Part shown: one piece after another, positions 1 through 11,999 of the stretch | Layout: every line of letters starts with the position of its first letter | Position numbering within the stretch: the stretch's first letter is position 1 | Source: Tubiluchus corallicola | Lineage: Eukaryota > Priapulida > Priapulimorpha > Priapulimorphida > Tubiluchidae | DNA: 62,000 bases | Direction: 5' to 3' | Assembly (NCBI GenBank): GCA_030141605.1 | Contig: JAQGDQ010000305.1 | Span: forward strand, 1 to 62,000 | The notes under the pieces: model-generated | The model's database searches: none | Seen by the model: only the letters and a program-made list of their open reading frames with translations | Told to the model about the DNA's origin: nothing | Program-made: the position numbers and the translations under genes

Positions 1-524
1 AATCCAATAGAAGAACCAAAGAAAAAAGAATGAAGCAATGTGAAATCATGAAAATTGTAAATCATCACTATTTCAACTACTCCTATACAGAATTAAAAAG
101 AATCATATGGCCTGACAAGTATAGATAAGTAAATAATAATAATAAACATTTTGAAAATAAAAAGATAGATAATTCAAGTGGCAATAATAAATAAATATGG
201 CAAATGAGTGAAGCAATATTCAAATTAACAAATAAAAGAAGAATTTAAATTTAAATCAGGAGACTCAATCCTATTCAACCAAACAAAACAAAAATTTAAA
301 TTTAAATCAAGAAACTCAATCCAGTAGAAGAATCAAAGACAAAACAATGAAGCAATGTCAAAGCATGAAAAATTGTAAATCATCGGCAGGTCAATCACCA
401 CTATCCAAAATTAGAGAAAATTATATGATATGTTCTTATACTGGATTTTACTATACGCCCTGTATCTGTACCAGTACCTGTATTAGTGTATGACATACGT
501 AATTTACATGGATCAATTTAATAA
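1..524. repeat. AT-rich intergenic DNA with a ~317-bp-spaced direct repeat
   Basis: There is no gene here. A ~68-bp unit starting AATCCAATAGAAGAACCAAA at position 1 recurs at 318-385 with few changes. A second unit built on AATTTAAATTTAAATC followed by a GA-CTCAATCC tail occurs twice, near 242-271 and 294-323. The first copy is cut by the window edge, so the array may continue to the left. Confidence 0.6.
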
Positions 525-880
525 GTTAAAAACAACACAACTTTACTAAAACTTTTATTTTACAAAGTCAAAAAGTTAAAATCTTGCCAAACGTTTTGAC
601 AGACTAATCATCATCAGTGGTAAATTTACAAGTATACAATCAATTTACATAGGCAAAGCCTATTTTGTGGTAAACATACAACCAGTTTACATATAGGCAA
701 AACCTATTATGCACTAATCAAGTAGTTAACAGAAAATAGGCTTTGCCTATATAAATTGATTGTATACTTGTAAATTTACCACTGATGTCAGTGATGATGA
801 CAGTAATAGTCTGTCAAAACGTTTGGCAAGATTTTAACTTTGCAAAGTAAAAATTTTAATAAAGTTATGTTGTCTTTAAC
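525..880. mobile_element. Foldback (long inverted-repeat) element
   Basis: The left arm (525 to about 665) and right arm (about 735 to 880) are near-complete reverse complements. Ends are GTTAAAAACAACACAACTTT on the left and the complement of GTTAAAGACAACATAACTTT on the right. Inner landmarks shared by both arms are CTTGCCAAACGTTTTGACAG and TTTACAAGTATACAATCAAT. The arms are more than 100 bp and the spacer about 70 bp, with no coding capacity. This fits a foldback or MITE-type non-autonomous DNA element. I could not define a convincing target-site duplication. Confidence 0.75.
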
Positions 881-1341
881 TATAAATGTTTTCAAGTGCC
901 TGCAATAAAAATAAGTGTTTTAACTTGCTTGCGATGTCTATGACACCTAACCATAACACGGTTAATGACGGTCTCTCCTCAACAATTTGCGAAATTGCGG
1001 CAGGAATTTACTTTAGCATCTTCAGCAGAATTCATAGCAGTTAAAAAGTATTTCAAAACACACATACACCTAACGCAAGAAAGTGCAGTATTTCATAAAA
1101 AGCAAATTCACAAAAAAGTTACCAGAAAATTAGAAAAATTTAATAATTTTACGTCTTGTAAATTACAAAACTAGGCGCCACAGTTAAGGGTAATACAAGA
1201 AATCTTGGATTCTTTTGTCTTTGCCTTGCCTTGGCCAAAGTATACAAAAGAAATTAAGGAAATACTACTGCGCAGCAGTTTGCGCAGTTAGTGTTGCCCT
1301 AGCGGCCGAGCAGTACGGACTGTTGTCAGGTACGCTATAGG

Positions 1342-2657
1342 CAGGGCACTTTATTTATGACTTTTCTTGCAAAATAGTCATAAATAGTCATAAATAAGAT
1401 TTCAAATTTGTCATAAATAACGAAAGAAAAATAATCATTTCCCGATGAATGGAACAAAAAATTCAGTACAGAAAACTGTTTCCACCGTCTCTCTCTCTCT
1501 CTCTCTCCCACACACACAGGCAGTCCATAAGAAGCTTGCGCGTGACTGTTTGGTGGACTAACACAGTAACTGAGACTGTCTAACTGATGCGTTTATCTGT
1601 CATTAACTCGTCTAGAAGCAACCTAAATAATAAAAAGTAAATGAGCGCGTTACCGCGAAAAAATAAATAGGCACCGACAGAATCGTTGTCGTTCCATCGA
1701 AAATTTGAATTAAAGACAGCTTACCTATTTTAATGTCCTAAAGTTCTGCCGCCTCAAACCTACGCTCTGCACAATAACAGAAATCTACACTTCTAATTCT
1801 TTTCTTTGCACGTTCATTTCAGTGCCTTTCTCATCCTAGCGGCGTTAGGGGTGAGCATTCTCTACCAGAAAGCGAATTCGAATCGAACCGAATTTGTGAC
1901 TTTCGAATTCGAATCGAACCGAACTTCGATGCTTACCCCTAAGCGGCGTAAGTCAATGGCTTGGGTGTAGGTTTTAGCTCGAGTTTGCCGCAAGCGTTTC
2001 CCGTGCCTTACTGCCTCATCCTCAAGAAATAAGAATAATGCCGTCTGCTAGAATTTGAGCATATTTTATCTTTGGGAGAATTTGTTGCTTCATTGTCATT
2101 AAAATTTAACTGTTTTTCTTGTTTAGTTATTTTGCTTAATGTAATTTTAATTAGAAAACATACGTGACGGTTCCCTAGAAAGATGTAATAGCCAATAGTA
2201 TTTTCCAACATTAAATTTTAAATCGATATTTAAAAAAATACATTATTTACTTGTACTAATTGTGGCTACGAATTGTGACTGTACGAATTAATTAATAGAT
2301 TGATTTTTATGAGCAGTAATTTTATAGGTCATCCTAAACAAATTAAAACCGATACTATAATTATTATAAACACGATCACGGATTTCAGTCTGGAGGGATG
2401 CCTGCATGCAAAACAATACGAGAAACTTCAGGCCTTGGAATGATGAAAGTAGACATTTTTATTACATTTTAATGTAATGAAGAACGAAGAAAGGCAAAAT
2501 ACAAGATTCTGATTAAAAATATGTATTTCTTTTAGCTCAGGATGGCATTTTTGGTCAAAATTTGACACGTCATAAATAGTCATAAATAAAATCTGAAATT
2601 AGTATTAAATAAGCTATTTATGCAATTTATGACTAAAGTCATAAATAAAGTGCCCTG
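1342..2657. mobile_element. hAT-type non-autonomous DNA transposon (1316 bp)
   Basis: The terminal inverted repeat CAGGGCACTTTATTTATGAC at 1342 matches its complement ending at 2657. Both arms continue into several ATAGTCATAAATA-type subrepeats. The element is flanked by a perfect 8-bp direct repeat GCTATAGG (1334-1341 and 2658-2665), the target-site duplication length of hAT elements, and the CAGGG start also fits hAT. No transposase frame is visible, so the copy is non-autonomous. A CT microsatellite (about 1487-1507) and a nested mini-element (1845-1942) lie inside. Confidence 0.85.
1845..1942. mobile_element. Nested ~98-bp mini-element (MITE) inside the hAT-type element
   Basis: The ends TTAGGGGTGAGCAT and ATGCTTACCCCTAA are inverted repeats with one mismatch. 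They are flanked by a direct repeat GCGGCG (1839-1844 and 1943-1948). The interior carries GAATTCGAATCGAACCGAA twice in direct orientation. It has no coding capacity. Its position inside the larger element shows that it inserted later. Confidence 0.65.
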
Positions 2658-4870
2658 GCTATAGGGCATGCTGTGTGTACTGTAGCAGATGAATTGATCA
2701 GACTACCAAAGCAAGGTCGGTTAAAAGGCGCTCATAGATTTCTCAGCAGTGAGTTGCGAAAACACAAATAAAAATATCTTTTTCAATTTCGCAAGGCGCA
2801 GCCAGGTAATTATAATAAAATGTTAATTATAACACGGTTTTGTAACTTTAGTTACAAGTTAAATATTTTGTACACTAAGCAAAGACTGCAAGGCCTACAT
2901 CTCTCTTTGGCGATTTATAGCAGCTGTTATATTTTTGAATATTATTTAAAGCAAGCATAAGGCATTAAGAATAATTAGTAGTTAAAATAAAAACTATTAT
3001 AATCATATCTGATGAAAATTAATAGGTTTATTTACAAAAGAAGTCAAGAAAGTTGATCATAAAGAAAGTTTGCAAATACCTGGCTCATGTAGTATTCTAT
3101 GTCTGGAGAAATATTTTTTCTAAAAAACATTCTTATTTAGTATGTTCTTATCACAAAATATAACTTGAAGAAATATTAGGCCTGACTTTCATGTGTAATA
3201 CCTTTCATAGAAAAAATAGATTTTTTCAGAAGAGCAATTAATTTTTCCAAAACAAAACTTAACTAAGCATCTACATGTTTTGTTAATTCCAAGTTAAAAG
3301 ATGTTTAAAAAGCATATAATCATACAATGGCCTTCGTTATGAGTTGGAGTTGGTTATAAAATCACGTTGAACAAACGGAGATGCGTTTATGACATTACTC
3401 CTCTTTTTTATTATCAGTAAACAAAAAATAACAAAAAGAAACATCAGAGTTGTCATCCTAAGCAGCCAGCATTACTTCCACCTCTATAACAACCAACTAA
3501 CTAGGTCAAAATCATGTTACGGAATACAGGTGAGAAGCCAACCTGGCTCATAAATTAGAATCGGCAGAAGTGTCATAATACTTTATATATCGTGTGTAGG
3601 CGTCACTTATATTTAGCCTATTTTTTTAAGATTCAGTTAGGTTTACGTCAATATAAGTGTTCATTAAATACAGTTTGTTTACGTGTAAAAAATGTACTTG
3701 TATAAGCGTACTAATAAAACACCTGTGGCTAAATCCACTGACAAGTTTTGGTAAATATTATTTATTGACGGGCTTAAATTAATTGATTTTATACAGGCCT
3801 AGGTGCTAAGGGCAATCATTTTATATAGTTAAATATATAGGCTCAGCTTCATAGAATCTTTGTATGTAATAATGCATACATCATACATGTATGTGAGTCT
3901 ATGTGCATGGGTGTATCAAGACGTTACAACACCCTAGGCTGGCAGTTCAGTCATACTCATCTCTACGATTGTAATGATTATTTATATATGAAGCACAGTA
4001 TGCAATTACTTGTTGTGTGCATGTGTGCATGTGCAAATTATTTATATACAAACCTACAATATAATATATGTGCAACTAAATGGCATGTAAATGGGTGCAA
4101 TTTTTAATGTGCCAAATTCGCTACCTCGCATTGGAGTAAAACGACCAAGAAACAAATGGCAGAACCTTCAACAAAAGGAAAAGAAGGATCTCTCTCCCTC
4201 CCTCCCTCTCTATGTCTCTCTCTTTTTCTCTCTCCCTCCGTTTCACTGTTTGTCTTCCTCTTCCTCTCTCTCCTTCGCTTTCTCTCTAAGAGAGGGAGGG
4301 AGAAAAAAATCAATAAATCAATAAAAAATGCATTACTTTTTACATGGTAGGTAACCCATCACGCTGTCAGCTAGCCTCTTTCCTCAGGAAGAACAATAAA
4401 ATTTTACTTACAAGAAAACTGAAGAAGTATTTGCAAGTACATAATACAAACTTATTGCTACAATTTTTTCCTTTTCGCTAAATGTTTTCAGCTTTTTTTA
4501 AACTAATAATTGCTTTTAATTGAGATATTCTTCTTTTATTAAAAACGCAAAAGTGATATTGGCTTATCGAAATTGCGCGTATGCCTACATTATTGGTGAA
4601 CTGAAGAATATTATTATTACAGTCATTGTGCCGCTCAAAAATTTTTAATCACCGCCGTTTGATGCCGCCAGCATAGCCGCTAGTCGCAAAAACGAAATAC
4701 GTAACAATAGGCATTTCGTCACTTCCTCTCTTTACACTTTGCCTTAGTTTACCTTGTCGTTGATCGATTATCAAGCCTAGAAAGGTGTTTTGAGTTTATC
4801 ACAGTTGCACGCAACTTCATGAAATTTATGCACTAGAACAAAAGAAATTTGTTGGAGTTCAAAAGTCAAG
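2658..4870. other. Intergenic, no gene seen
   Basis: This is AT-rich sequence with short open frames only. A CT-rich stretch followed by GA-rich sequence at about 4187-4305 produces the serine/leucine-rich and arginine/glutamate-rich spurious frames. No conserved coding segment, tRNA or TIR pair was recognised. Confidence 0.5.
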
Positions 4871-4873
4871 ATC

Positions 4874-5146
4874 CGAAGATTAAGATGACTAGGACATCTT
4901 CTAAGATTACCAAATGAAGCACCAGTAAGAATCGCCTTAAAGGAAGCCTTAAAACCTTGCAAAAAACCACCAGGTAAACCTAAAACAACCCCGATAGCTA
5001 AGAATAGTAAGATAAATAAAAATGTTCAACCAAATCTATCTTTAGAAGTAGAAGAACTTACGCTGTTAGCTGCAGATAGAAGTGGGTGGAATACTCTAAT
5101 AAATGTTGATACCTCAATGCCTACAACAGGTGGAATGAGATTTTGA
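4874..5146 (+). pseudogene. 3' remnant of a LINE-type retrotransposon ORF2
   Basis: One frame reads the typical C-terminal tail of LINE reverse-transcriptase polyproteins: RRLR-stop-LGHLLRLPNEAPV, then KPPGKPKTTP and finally LLAADRSGWNTLI before a stop at 5144-5146. In intact elements the same place reads R-W-L-G-H; here the tryptophan codon is TGA (4886-4888). No upstream RT palm motif is present, so this is a 5'-truncated, inactivated copy. The clade cannot be fixed from this tail. Confidence 0.65.
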
Positions 5147-5149
5147 AGA

Positions 5150-6384
5150 AGAACACAAGTTCACGTGTGTTTCATGTTTTTGTTTGTATTGCATAGGTAG
5201 TAAAAAGAAAAAAAAACATGAAAATTTAATGCGTGAATTTCGCTGTTGCTAATGTACCAAACAGACTTTAAACTGATCATAATCTAAATTTTGCACTATA
5301 ACTACAGCACAAATTATGGCTCTCCGACGGGGATACCCCTAATTAAATGGTACATGGCCAAGGCATCTTAGGTAAGTTAACAGGTATGTATTTGCCTTAC
5401 AATTTACCTTATACTATTCGACTATGGCAGCGTTGCTGTCGGATTGCGGGCATTAATACGGTATGTGTTTCGTATTGATCACCTCAACAGATTGAAAGAA
5501 TGAGATAGGTCTAACGATTTCAACGATATATCATTAGACTAAGGAATATATTCAGGTATACCAAACAAATATATGGTGAAGAAAACGTCGAAACCTGTGC
5601 ATTCCCATGTCCGCTTAACTCTAACATGCGCCTTTTCCATCACATGCACAGCTGCGATCCCACGGAAAAAAGATGGAAACGCATGAATGCATTAAACAAA
5701 TTAAAATTTCAAGGCAGCTACTATGAACGTGTGCTTGGTAACAATAAGTATCAAACTGTGGCACCAACAGTTTATATATACTCGTCAGTGAAACAGCTAG
5801 TTCCACAAACAATGCCTGCTATAGCATTTCTAAATCATTGATGTTAAGTACTGTTGTAGAAAAGTGATATCATTATTCTGGCAGATGATTGGTTCCTATA
5901 TTAATGACATCATGCATGCCAGCAGTTGCTTTTGAAAAAAATAGAAGGGCCTTCTATTTTTCAAATGCAGTCATGCGAGCTGCAAATGTGTGAGGCTCTT
6001 GCCTAATATATCATCATAGCTTGAAAATAGCGTTTCCATTTTAGGCATGGCCGACGGCTAGACACACCTGCAAGCTGCGGATGTGTCACCTTTACTCAAG
6101 CAGCCTCTTCCGAAAACGAAATTACTAGCTTTTGCAGCTTTCTTGCTTTTGGTGTTACATCCGCATTATATGTCCGGGTTCTGTTGTGCTGTTTAAGTTT
6201 GTGTGACCAGTCCTCAACATAAAATGCTTAAAATTAGAAGTGATATCATAAAGCTTGTGCTCATTAAACATGAAAGTGTTACTTTTGGAGTATTAGTATA
6301 CTAAATTATGATTTTAATTATGAGAGTCTTGTATTGTGCAGTTTTGCAATTAGCCATAGTTAAATATTTTTTATAATTTATAGC
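5150..6384. other. Intergenic and upstream region of the SDR gene
   Basis: There is no clear gene. A short exon-like patch at 6047-6190 follows a splice-acceptor-like ATTTTAG and reads M-A-D-G-stop-T-H-L-Q-A-A-D-V-S-P-L-L, then a hydrophobic stretch. The in-frame TAG and the lack of a partner exon argue against a functional gene. Otherwise the sequence is AT-rich spacer that should hold the promoter of the SDR gene. No TATA or initiator assignment is safe. Confidence 0.4.
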
Positions 6385-6411
6385 ATGTATCTTTGCAGTA
6401 AACCAGTCAAC

Positions 6412-6559
6412 ATGTCCATGCTGATTTACATCGGCGCAGGATTCGCCACAGGATTATGCTTATTGAAACTGTATAGGATGTTTTCAACGACCAAATTTAC
6501 TTGTACAAAAGTATTGCATGGGAAAACGTTTTTAGTTACAGGAGCTAACAGTGGCATAG
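6412..6559 (+). CDS. Retinol dehydrogenase-like SDR, exon 1
   Basis: This exon encodes residues 1-49 of a membrane-anchored short-chain dehydrogenase/reductase. Residues ~3-20 (LIYIGAGFATGLCLLKLY) form an N-terminal hydrophobic anchor. The exon ends inside the dinucleotide-binding motif TGANSGIG (residues 43-50), split by a phase-1 intron with donor at 6560. An upstream in-frame ATG at 6385 exists, but a splice-acceptor-like ATCTTTGCAG ends at 6398. I therefore prefer the Met at 6412 as start, with a leader exon spliced to 6399. The choice is inference. Confidence 0.8.
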
Positions 6560-6951
6560 GTATTCGTGGTTCAATTATGTGTTTTTTAGGCAATTTAAAT
6601 AATGAAATAATTTTTTATTGTCTTCAGTAAAAAAAAATTATTGTTATAGCCAGAAAACACGTGAATTTAAGTTTGCAGGTATTTCACTCCAAAAAATAAT
6701 GATTGTGGTCCAGTGTCCAAAAAGTTAAATGGATTATGTTGCTGTGCTAAAGTTACCGATTTTAATTATGTGCCCTTTGACCAGTGATCCATTCAAAAAT
6801 TTGGAAAAGCACTTATGTATTAGTGTTGATGCGTAAATGTTCCATTAAACTTTTGATGGAACCATTAAATTAAATACTGTATATGAAAGGCAATTTAAAC
6901 ATTTTTGAGTCAACTGTAGCTGATGTAATTCATGTTCACTCTTTCTTACAG

Positions 6952-7754
6952 GTCGAGCCACTGTTGAAGAACTAGCAAAGACAGGTGCTAGAGTCATCCT
7001 CGCCTGTAGGGATGTGGTCAGTGCGAATAATGTTGTTGATAGCATCCGTCAGACATGCAGCCAGGGAGAGCTAATAGTGAAATTTCTCGATCTCTCGTCT
7101 CTGCAGTCAGTACGTGACTTTTGCCATGATATTCTGAAATTTGAGAAAAACATTGATGTTTTGATTAACAATGCTGGTGTATATGGCGGTTCATACTGTA
7201 AAACTGTGGATGGATTTGAATTAAACTTTGCTGTGAACCATCTAGGGCATTTTCTGTTAACGAACATGTTGTTGCCAAAACTGCGAGAGCGTGTACCTAG
7301 TCGCGTTGTCATTGTCTCATCAGCATTGCATAAAAAAGGCATTGTGGATTTCGGCAACTTGAATTTAACCTCAAAATATAATCCTGGGCAAGCTTATCGT
7401 AACTCCAAGCTTATGAATGTCATGTTTGCTCATGAGTTGCACAAAAGAGTGTCCCAAGATGGAGTGAGTGTGTATACGGTCAGCCCTGGAATAGTTCGAA
7501 CTGGGCTTGGCCGTCGGACAAATGTCTCTAAGTTTATCCTGTTATTATTGCGACCATTTATTTGGGCATTATTGCTTACACCTAAACAGGGTTGTCAAAC
7601 GATGCTGTATTGTGCAATTGAAGATTCACTATCATCTGGGAATTACTATAAAAACTGCCGTCAGCTGAAGTTCACAGGTCAAGATTTAAATGATGAAGCT
7701 TGTAGGAAACTGTGGCAAGTTAGTGAACAATTAACTGGACTGGTTGGTCATTAG
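6952..7754 (+). CDS. Retinol dehydrogenase-like SDR, exon 2 (C-terminal)
   Basis: The exon follows acceptor CTTTCTTACAG and completes a protein of 316 aa, the usual size of RDH11/12/13/14-type enzymes. These reduce or oxidise retinoids or related carbonyls with NADP(H) at ER or mitochondrial membranes. Visible are the cofactor-side motif ILACRD, the structural NNAG (residues 122-125), the catalytic serine region VIVSSA (S172/173) and the active-site YRNSK (Y198, K202). The expected G-F-E-x-N-x-x-V-N-H-L-G-H-F-L-L-T block of this subfamily is intact. A second hydrophobic stretch lies at about residues 239-256 (FILLLLRPFIWALLL). All catalytic residues are present, so the gene is probably functional. 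The substrate cannot be read from sequence, and assignment to a single vertebrate RDH paralogue is not possible. Confidence 0.93.
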
Positions 7755-8998
7755 AATATCCGATGTATTAGTTCTTAAATTTATTATTTATTTGTCAAAG
7801 CTCTCTTGTTTATTGAAACTTCCTGATTAACTTTGCACTGAAATTTGATTTTGCATTCGTGCTATCATGAATTTGATTTTGTTTTCATGACTGCCACACA
7901 TAAGTGAGTGTGATTGCAAGTAAATTAATACTCAACTTTTCTAGTTTTATTCTAGTGCTTTTTAATTGCATAATGTTAACATTTTAGGAACAACATGTTT
8001 GTTGGGGGTACAAAGGCCTAGCCTCGTGGGTCTTACACATCCTGTATTTTTGAAGGGTAAGACTGGAAACTCTAGAAGGTCGGAGTCAAATCAAATTTAA
8101 AGTCCACCACATCTTGCAGGTGATTTTACAATTAAGATTATCTTATGGATGCGCCAAAGTAAAATGTCCAAAAGAAAAATCTATCTCTGGTGCGATAAAC
8201 CTGAAATTAATTTATTCAGTATAAAAATGTGATTCAACAATAAAGAGAAGCAAACAAATAGAAAAATAATTAACAGATTAACAGGAGAAAATTACAGCAG
8301 CTAAGTGAAAATATGACGTGTTTTTAATTAATTTCTGATCTATAGAAAAAATAGCAGATTATTGTATTAATTTACAAGATAAAGATAATTAAGACTAAAT
8401 TAACAGAACTTACAATTTGATGATTAAATGGCGTCCTAGATAACAAAAACGGTATTTAATGAGTTCACCAGTACTACGGCAGCAACTAAAAAGATTTCAG
8501 AAACGTTAACCAGGTGCCACCAGCACCCACATATCTGATAGAATACCAATCAATGGTATGCTCTTGGCTCAGCTACCAGTCTACCTTTCAGGATGGCTCC
8601 AACGTGATTGGCAGAGTCGAGGCCAATGATTCGTCTCCAATCTTTCCATCAAGATTGCAAGCTGTGGAAGACATACGAAGTCTTCACACAAGTAGTGAGG
8701 GCATAATAACTTCACTATTGGTTTTAGCAATACTTTAATGCAATAAATTGTTTTGTACTGTTATTCATTGTTTTTGTACCACCTCCCCTTAGAAAGAGGT
8801 TATGTTACACATTTTACAATATGATAGCAATCGGTGCCTGGAAAACATGACAGAATGAAATTGTGTTAGACTTATAAAAGCTGAAGGTTAACTGCTAGGA
8901 GAACTTTGAACTGTTTCCATTCAGTGTATGTATGTTGCACCAACCATAAGTCCAGTCTGTAAATTGCACCAACTCGTTCACATTCACAGTTGTTCGCA
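7755..8998. other. 3' flank of the SDR gene
   Basis: No coding region was recognised. Candidate polyadenylation signal AATAAA occurs at 8239-8244, about 485 bp after the stop, with another AATAAA near 8742. The open frame at 8514-8738 has no recognisable similarity. Confidence 0.35.
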
Positions 8999-9026
8999 AA
9001 TACTCACTTCTGTCTAAAATATAGAT

Positions 9027-9120
9027 GCTATCAAATCTGCTGTGTAGTATAACACTTTATTTGCTAGGTTGGTCTAGCCTAGCAAATAAAGTATTATAAC
9101 TATGTAGCTGATTTGATAGC
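9027..9120. repeat. Near-perfect ~94-bp hairpin
   Basis: GCTATCAAATCTGCTGTGTA on the left pairs with TATGTAGCTGATTTGATAGC on the right. The inner stem ACTTTATTTGCTAGG pairs with CCTAGCAAATAAAGT around a loop of about 8 nt. This could be a small foldback MITE or a pre-miRNA-like hairpin. No target-site duplication is obvious. Confidence 0.7.
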
Positions 9121-10570
9121 TGTGGTTAGACCTGACGCGTGATAATGTAGTGTCTATTTTTTGGTAGACTGTAATAAGTATACTTTTTGGTAATCGAAAA
9201 CCCCAGCTATGCAGACCAGTAAGAAGTGCATTTATTGGTTTTACTGACGGTGATGTTCACGCGTTTGGGGACGTATAGTGTATCAAACCCAGCCTTCTTT
9301 CAAATTGTGGCGTAACTTTGGCCCGATTGCGAAAAGACAAGAACTCGAGAAGGCAGCTTTCAAAATATATGGTGTGATATATCCAATCAGAAAGAACCTG
9401 TTCAATTATGCTTGTGGTATAGATTACCAATCAAAGTGTATATTATATTGTTACATTATAACCCTTTTATTGTATCACGCTAATCAGTAGTGAATTTTGA
9501 CAGCAAGTGTCTAACAGGGTGTCATAGGACCTTTAAATAACTTAAATATTAATCTCACACGTGGTTTTGAAGGACACAAGCTTATAAAAATTTCTGTTTT
9601 TCGTACAGATGTCACCACATTTGATATAATGTACTATCTACACTATAATTAATGTGGAACTAGTTAAACACTTGAATGCATCACAATACAGAACTTTTGT
9701 TTTGATGTTCACTCTAGTATCATTTAGTTGAAGGACTGTCCGAATTCGCCATTAAATCAGTATGTTAGTGTCTCAACTAGGAGTGATATAGTTAGTTAAA
9801 AGACTCTGACATTATACAAAATTGCATCAAACTGAGCTTATGTGAAAATGTGAATTGCTATTTGTGCTGGCGCTGGAATGGCAGAAAGAAACAGAGACAA
9901 CAAAAAGTGGAAAAAATGTATAGACGGATGAGGGGAAGAAACGAACCCCATTCTGATGGGCAAGAAACTTATTCAAACACATCATTACTGTCTAAAGAAT
10001 GGCAGCTTTGCTCCTTTTTACTTGTGACACTCTAAACTGTATAATTTGTATAATTTAAATCGATTTAGAAAACATGTAAAGGTATTTCTCTTCGCTTTGT
10101 TAGCCGATTTTTGCTTTATGAACCCATCTTTGCGTATCATTTCGCTAAAGATGCATTTTTCATACTGAAAGAGCATTGTAAGGTCAAATGTTTCATAAAA
10201 ATGCACCGTTGCACTTTAAGTGGAACTAATCATTGACACTAATGCAGTAATTGGTCAATGATTTTGCCATTTTAAGCTGCTCAGGTTAACAATGAGTATC
10301 TTATTCATGGTAATGCCTCTAATCGTTCCCTGTCAGTGTGAATACGTCAACGCAATGCTGCTAGAAATTTTACTATAATTCAGCCTAAGAATAAATATAG
10401 TGAAGCAGTAGTAGAAAATGGGGACACTAAAATGACAAACATTTGCACGACACGATTGTTAAAGAAAGGAAACGCTTGTAAATAAATTGAGATGAAATTT
10501 ATACAAAATACAAAATGTGTAACTTTCTGATTGCCTGTCTCTCTATTTGTCAGTGTTCTCCTCGTGTTCT
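9121..10570. other. Intergenic, nothing recognised
   Basis: AT-rich sequence without conserved open frames, TIR pairs or RNA genes that I can support. Confidence 0.4.
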
Positions 10571-10576
10571 TTCTCT

Positions 10577-10616
10577 GTTCTCACTCTTCCCTCTCCCCCT
10601 CTCTCTCTCCCTCCCT

Positions 10617-10684
<68 letters not shown>

Positions 10685-10713
10685 ACTCACTCACTCACTC
10701 ACTCACTCACTCA
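10577..10713. repeat. Compound (CT)n / (CACT)n microsatellite
   Basis: A pyrimidine-rich stretch leads into an uninterrupted CT run (about 10624-10679) and then about eight CACT units. The three overlapping plus-strand open frames here are repeat artefacts. Confidence 0.9.
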
Positions 10714-11999
10714 TGTTAGATCAGCTAAAGTTGGTTCGCATTTGTAAGAGCTCTCTTTACACCCGCCGGCGAAAAATTTAAAGGTATTTTGGAAAGAACT
10801 TGACCTTCCTGGAATTTAGAGTGTGTGGCTTATTTTGCTAGCATTTGTTCTTCCCATATGAAGGATGGGGTGGGGATGGACATCTAATGCTTAGGTCGAC
10901 CTTGCTGATTTTGAAAGCTGACGGCTTATGTGATTTGTATCTCCAGTACCTTTAATTCTAGAGAGCGTGACTAAAGCACACGGCTGCCTTAAAAATCGAA
11001 TTAAAGTCGATTATTATTTATTGAATAATAAAATGGTTTGGTAATTCCTATGAACGTCCCTGTTACGTTCAGAACATGTAAGTCAACACTAAGCCTGCAA
11101 GACAGAAATTAGCTCAGAGTAGACCTTAATTAGTGCTATGCCTTTGTGGGAAGTCTAATCGATCCCATTTTTGGGAAGTCCAATCCTCAAGGAAATCTTA
11201 CGACTAGTCTTGAATACTCTCATTTAAGTAAAAAAAGTGCTGGCAGGCCTCTACATTTTTGCATACAGGTCTCAGACCTCCTGGCTTCTTGACCCGCACG
11301 AAACTTAGTCGTACGGGCTCTTGTTAAACGAAATCTCACTCGACAATATTGTTATAATCGTACTTGTACACTTTTATATATCTTAAGACGCTTACGCACT
11401 ATGATCTTTTGCCACCAAACTATAGTTAAAACTGCGCGTGTGTTATGGTAATCCAGCTGTCAGTTCGCCAAGTTAGCCAACTGTAGTATCAGACATTAAA
11501 AACGTAAACTGGGATTGTGAAACTGGATTACGATTCAAGAAGCTTTTACTCGCGACCAGGAAAATTTTTTCAGATCTAAACTCATGCTTCATTAAAAATT
11601 CAATGTGAACGTGAATTTTATCGTGAAACACGAATAAGCCGAAACCCTATTAATACGCATTATACATGGAGACTTGAAATTAACATAACACCACTATCAT
11701 TTAATGATAATGATAATCAAGTTTTGAATTTATGCCCATTGATTCATTAATTATCGAAATACCCAATAACATTAAATAATTTAATTAAACTTGTAACTTA
11801 GTCTCATTATGTTTGCTGATTTATAACTATATGACTCTATGTTTTCATTTTCAAGGGACTACCAGGATCACTATCACTAGTCTTGCGGTTTTCCGACTGA
11901 ACAAACTGTGGCTTTTTACAAAAACTTTAAAGACTTTTTCTCACTGAGCAATGTTTAGCTTTTAGCCCGGGGGTGACCGCGTCGAGAACTTGCCTTCAT

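Noticed and set aside
4104-4350. Arg/Glu-rich and Ser/Leu-rich open frames
   Set aside because: They come from CT/GA-rich low-complexity DNA.
8514-8738. 74-codon open frame
   Set aside because: No conserved motif or supported splice sites; the other strand is interrupted by stops. A repeat fragment is possible but unproven.
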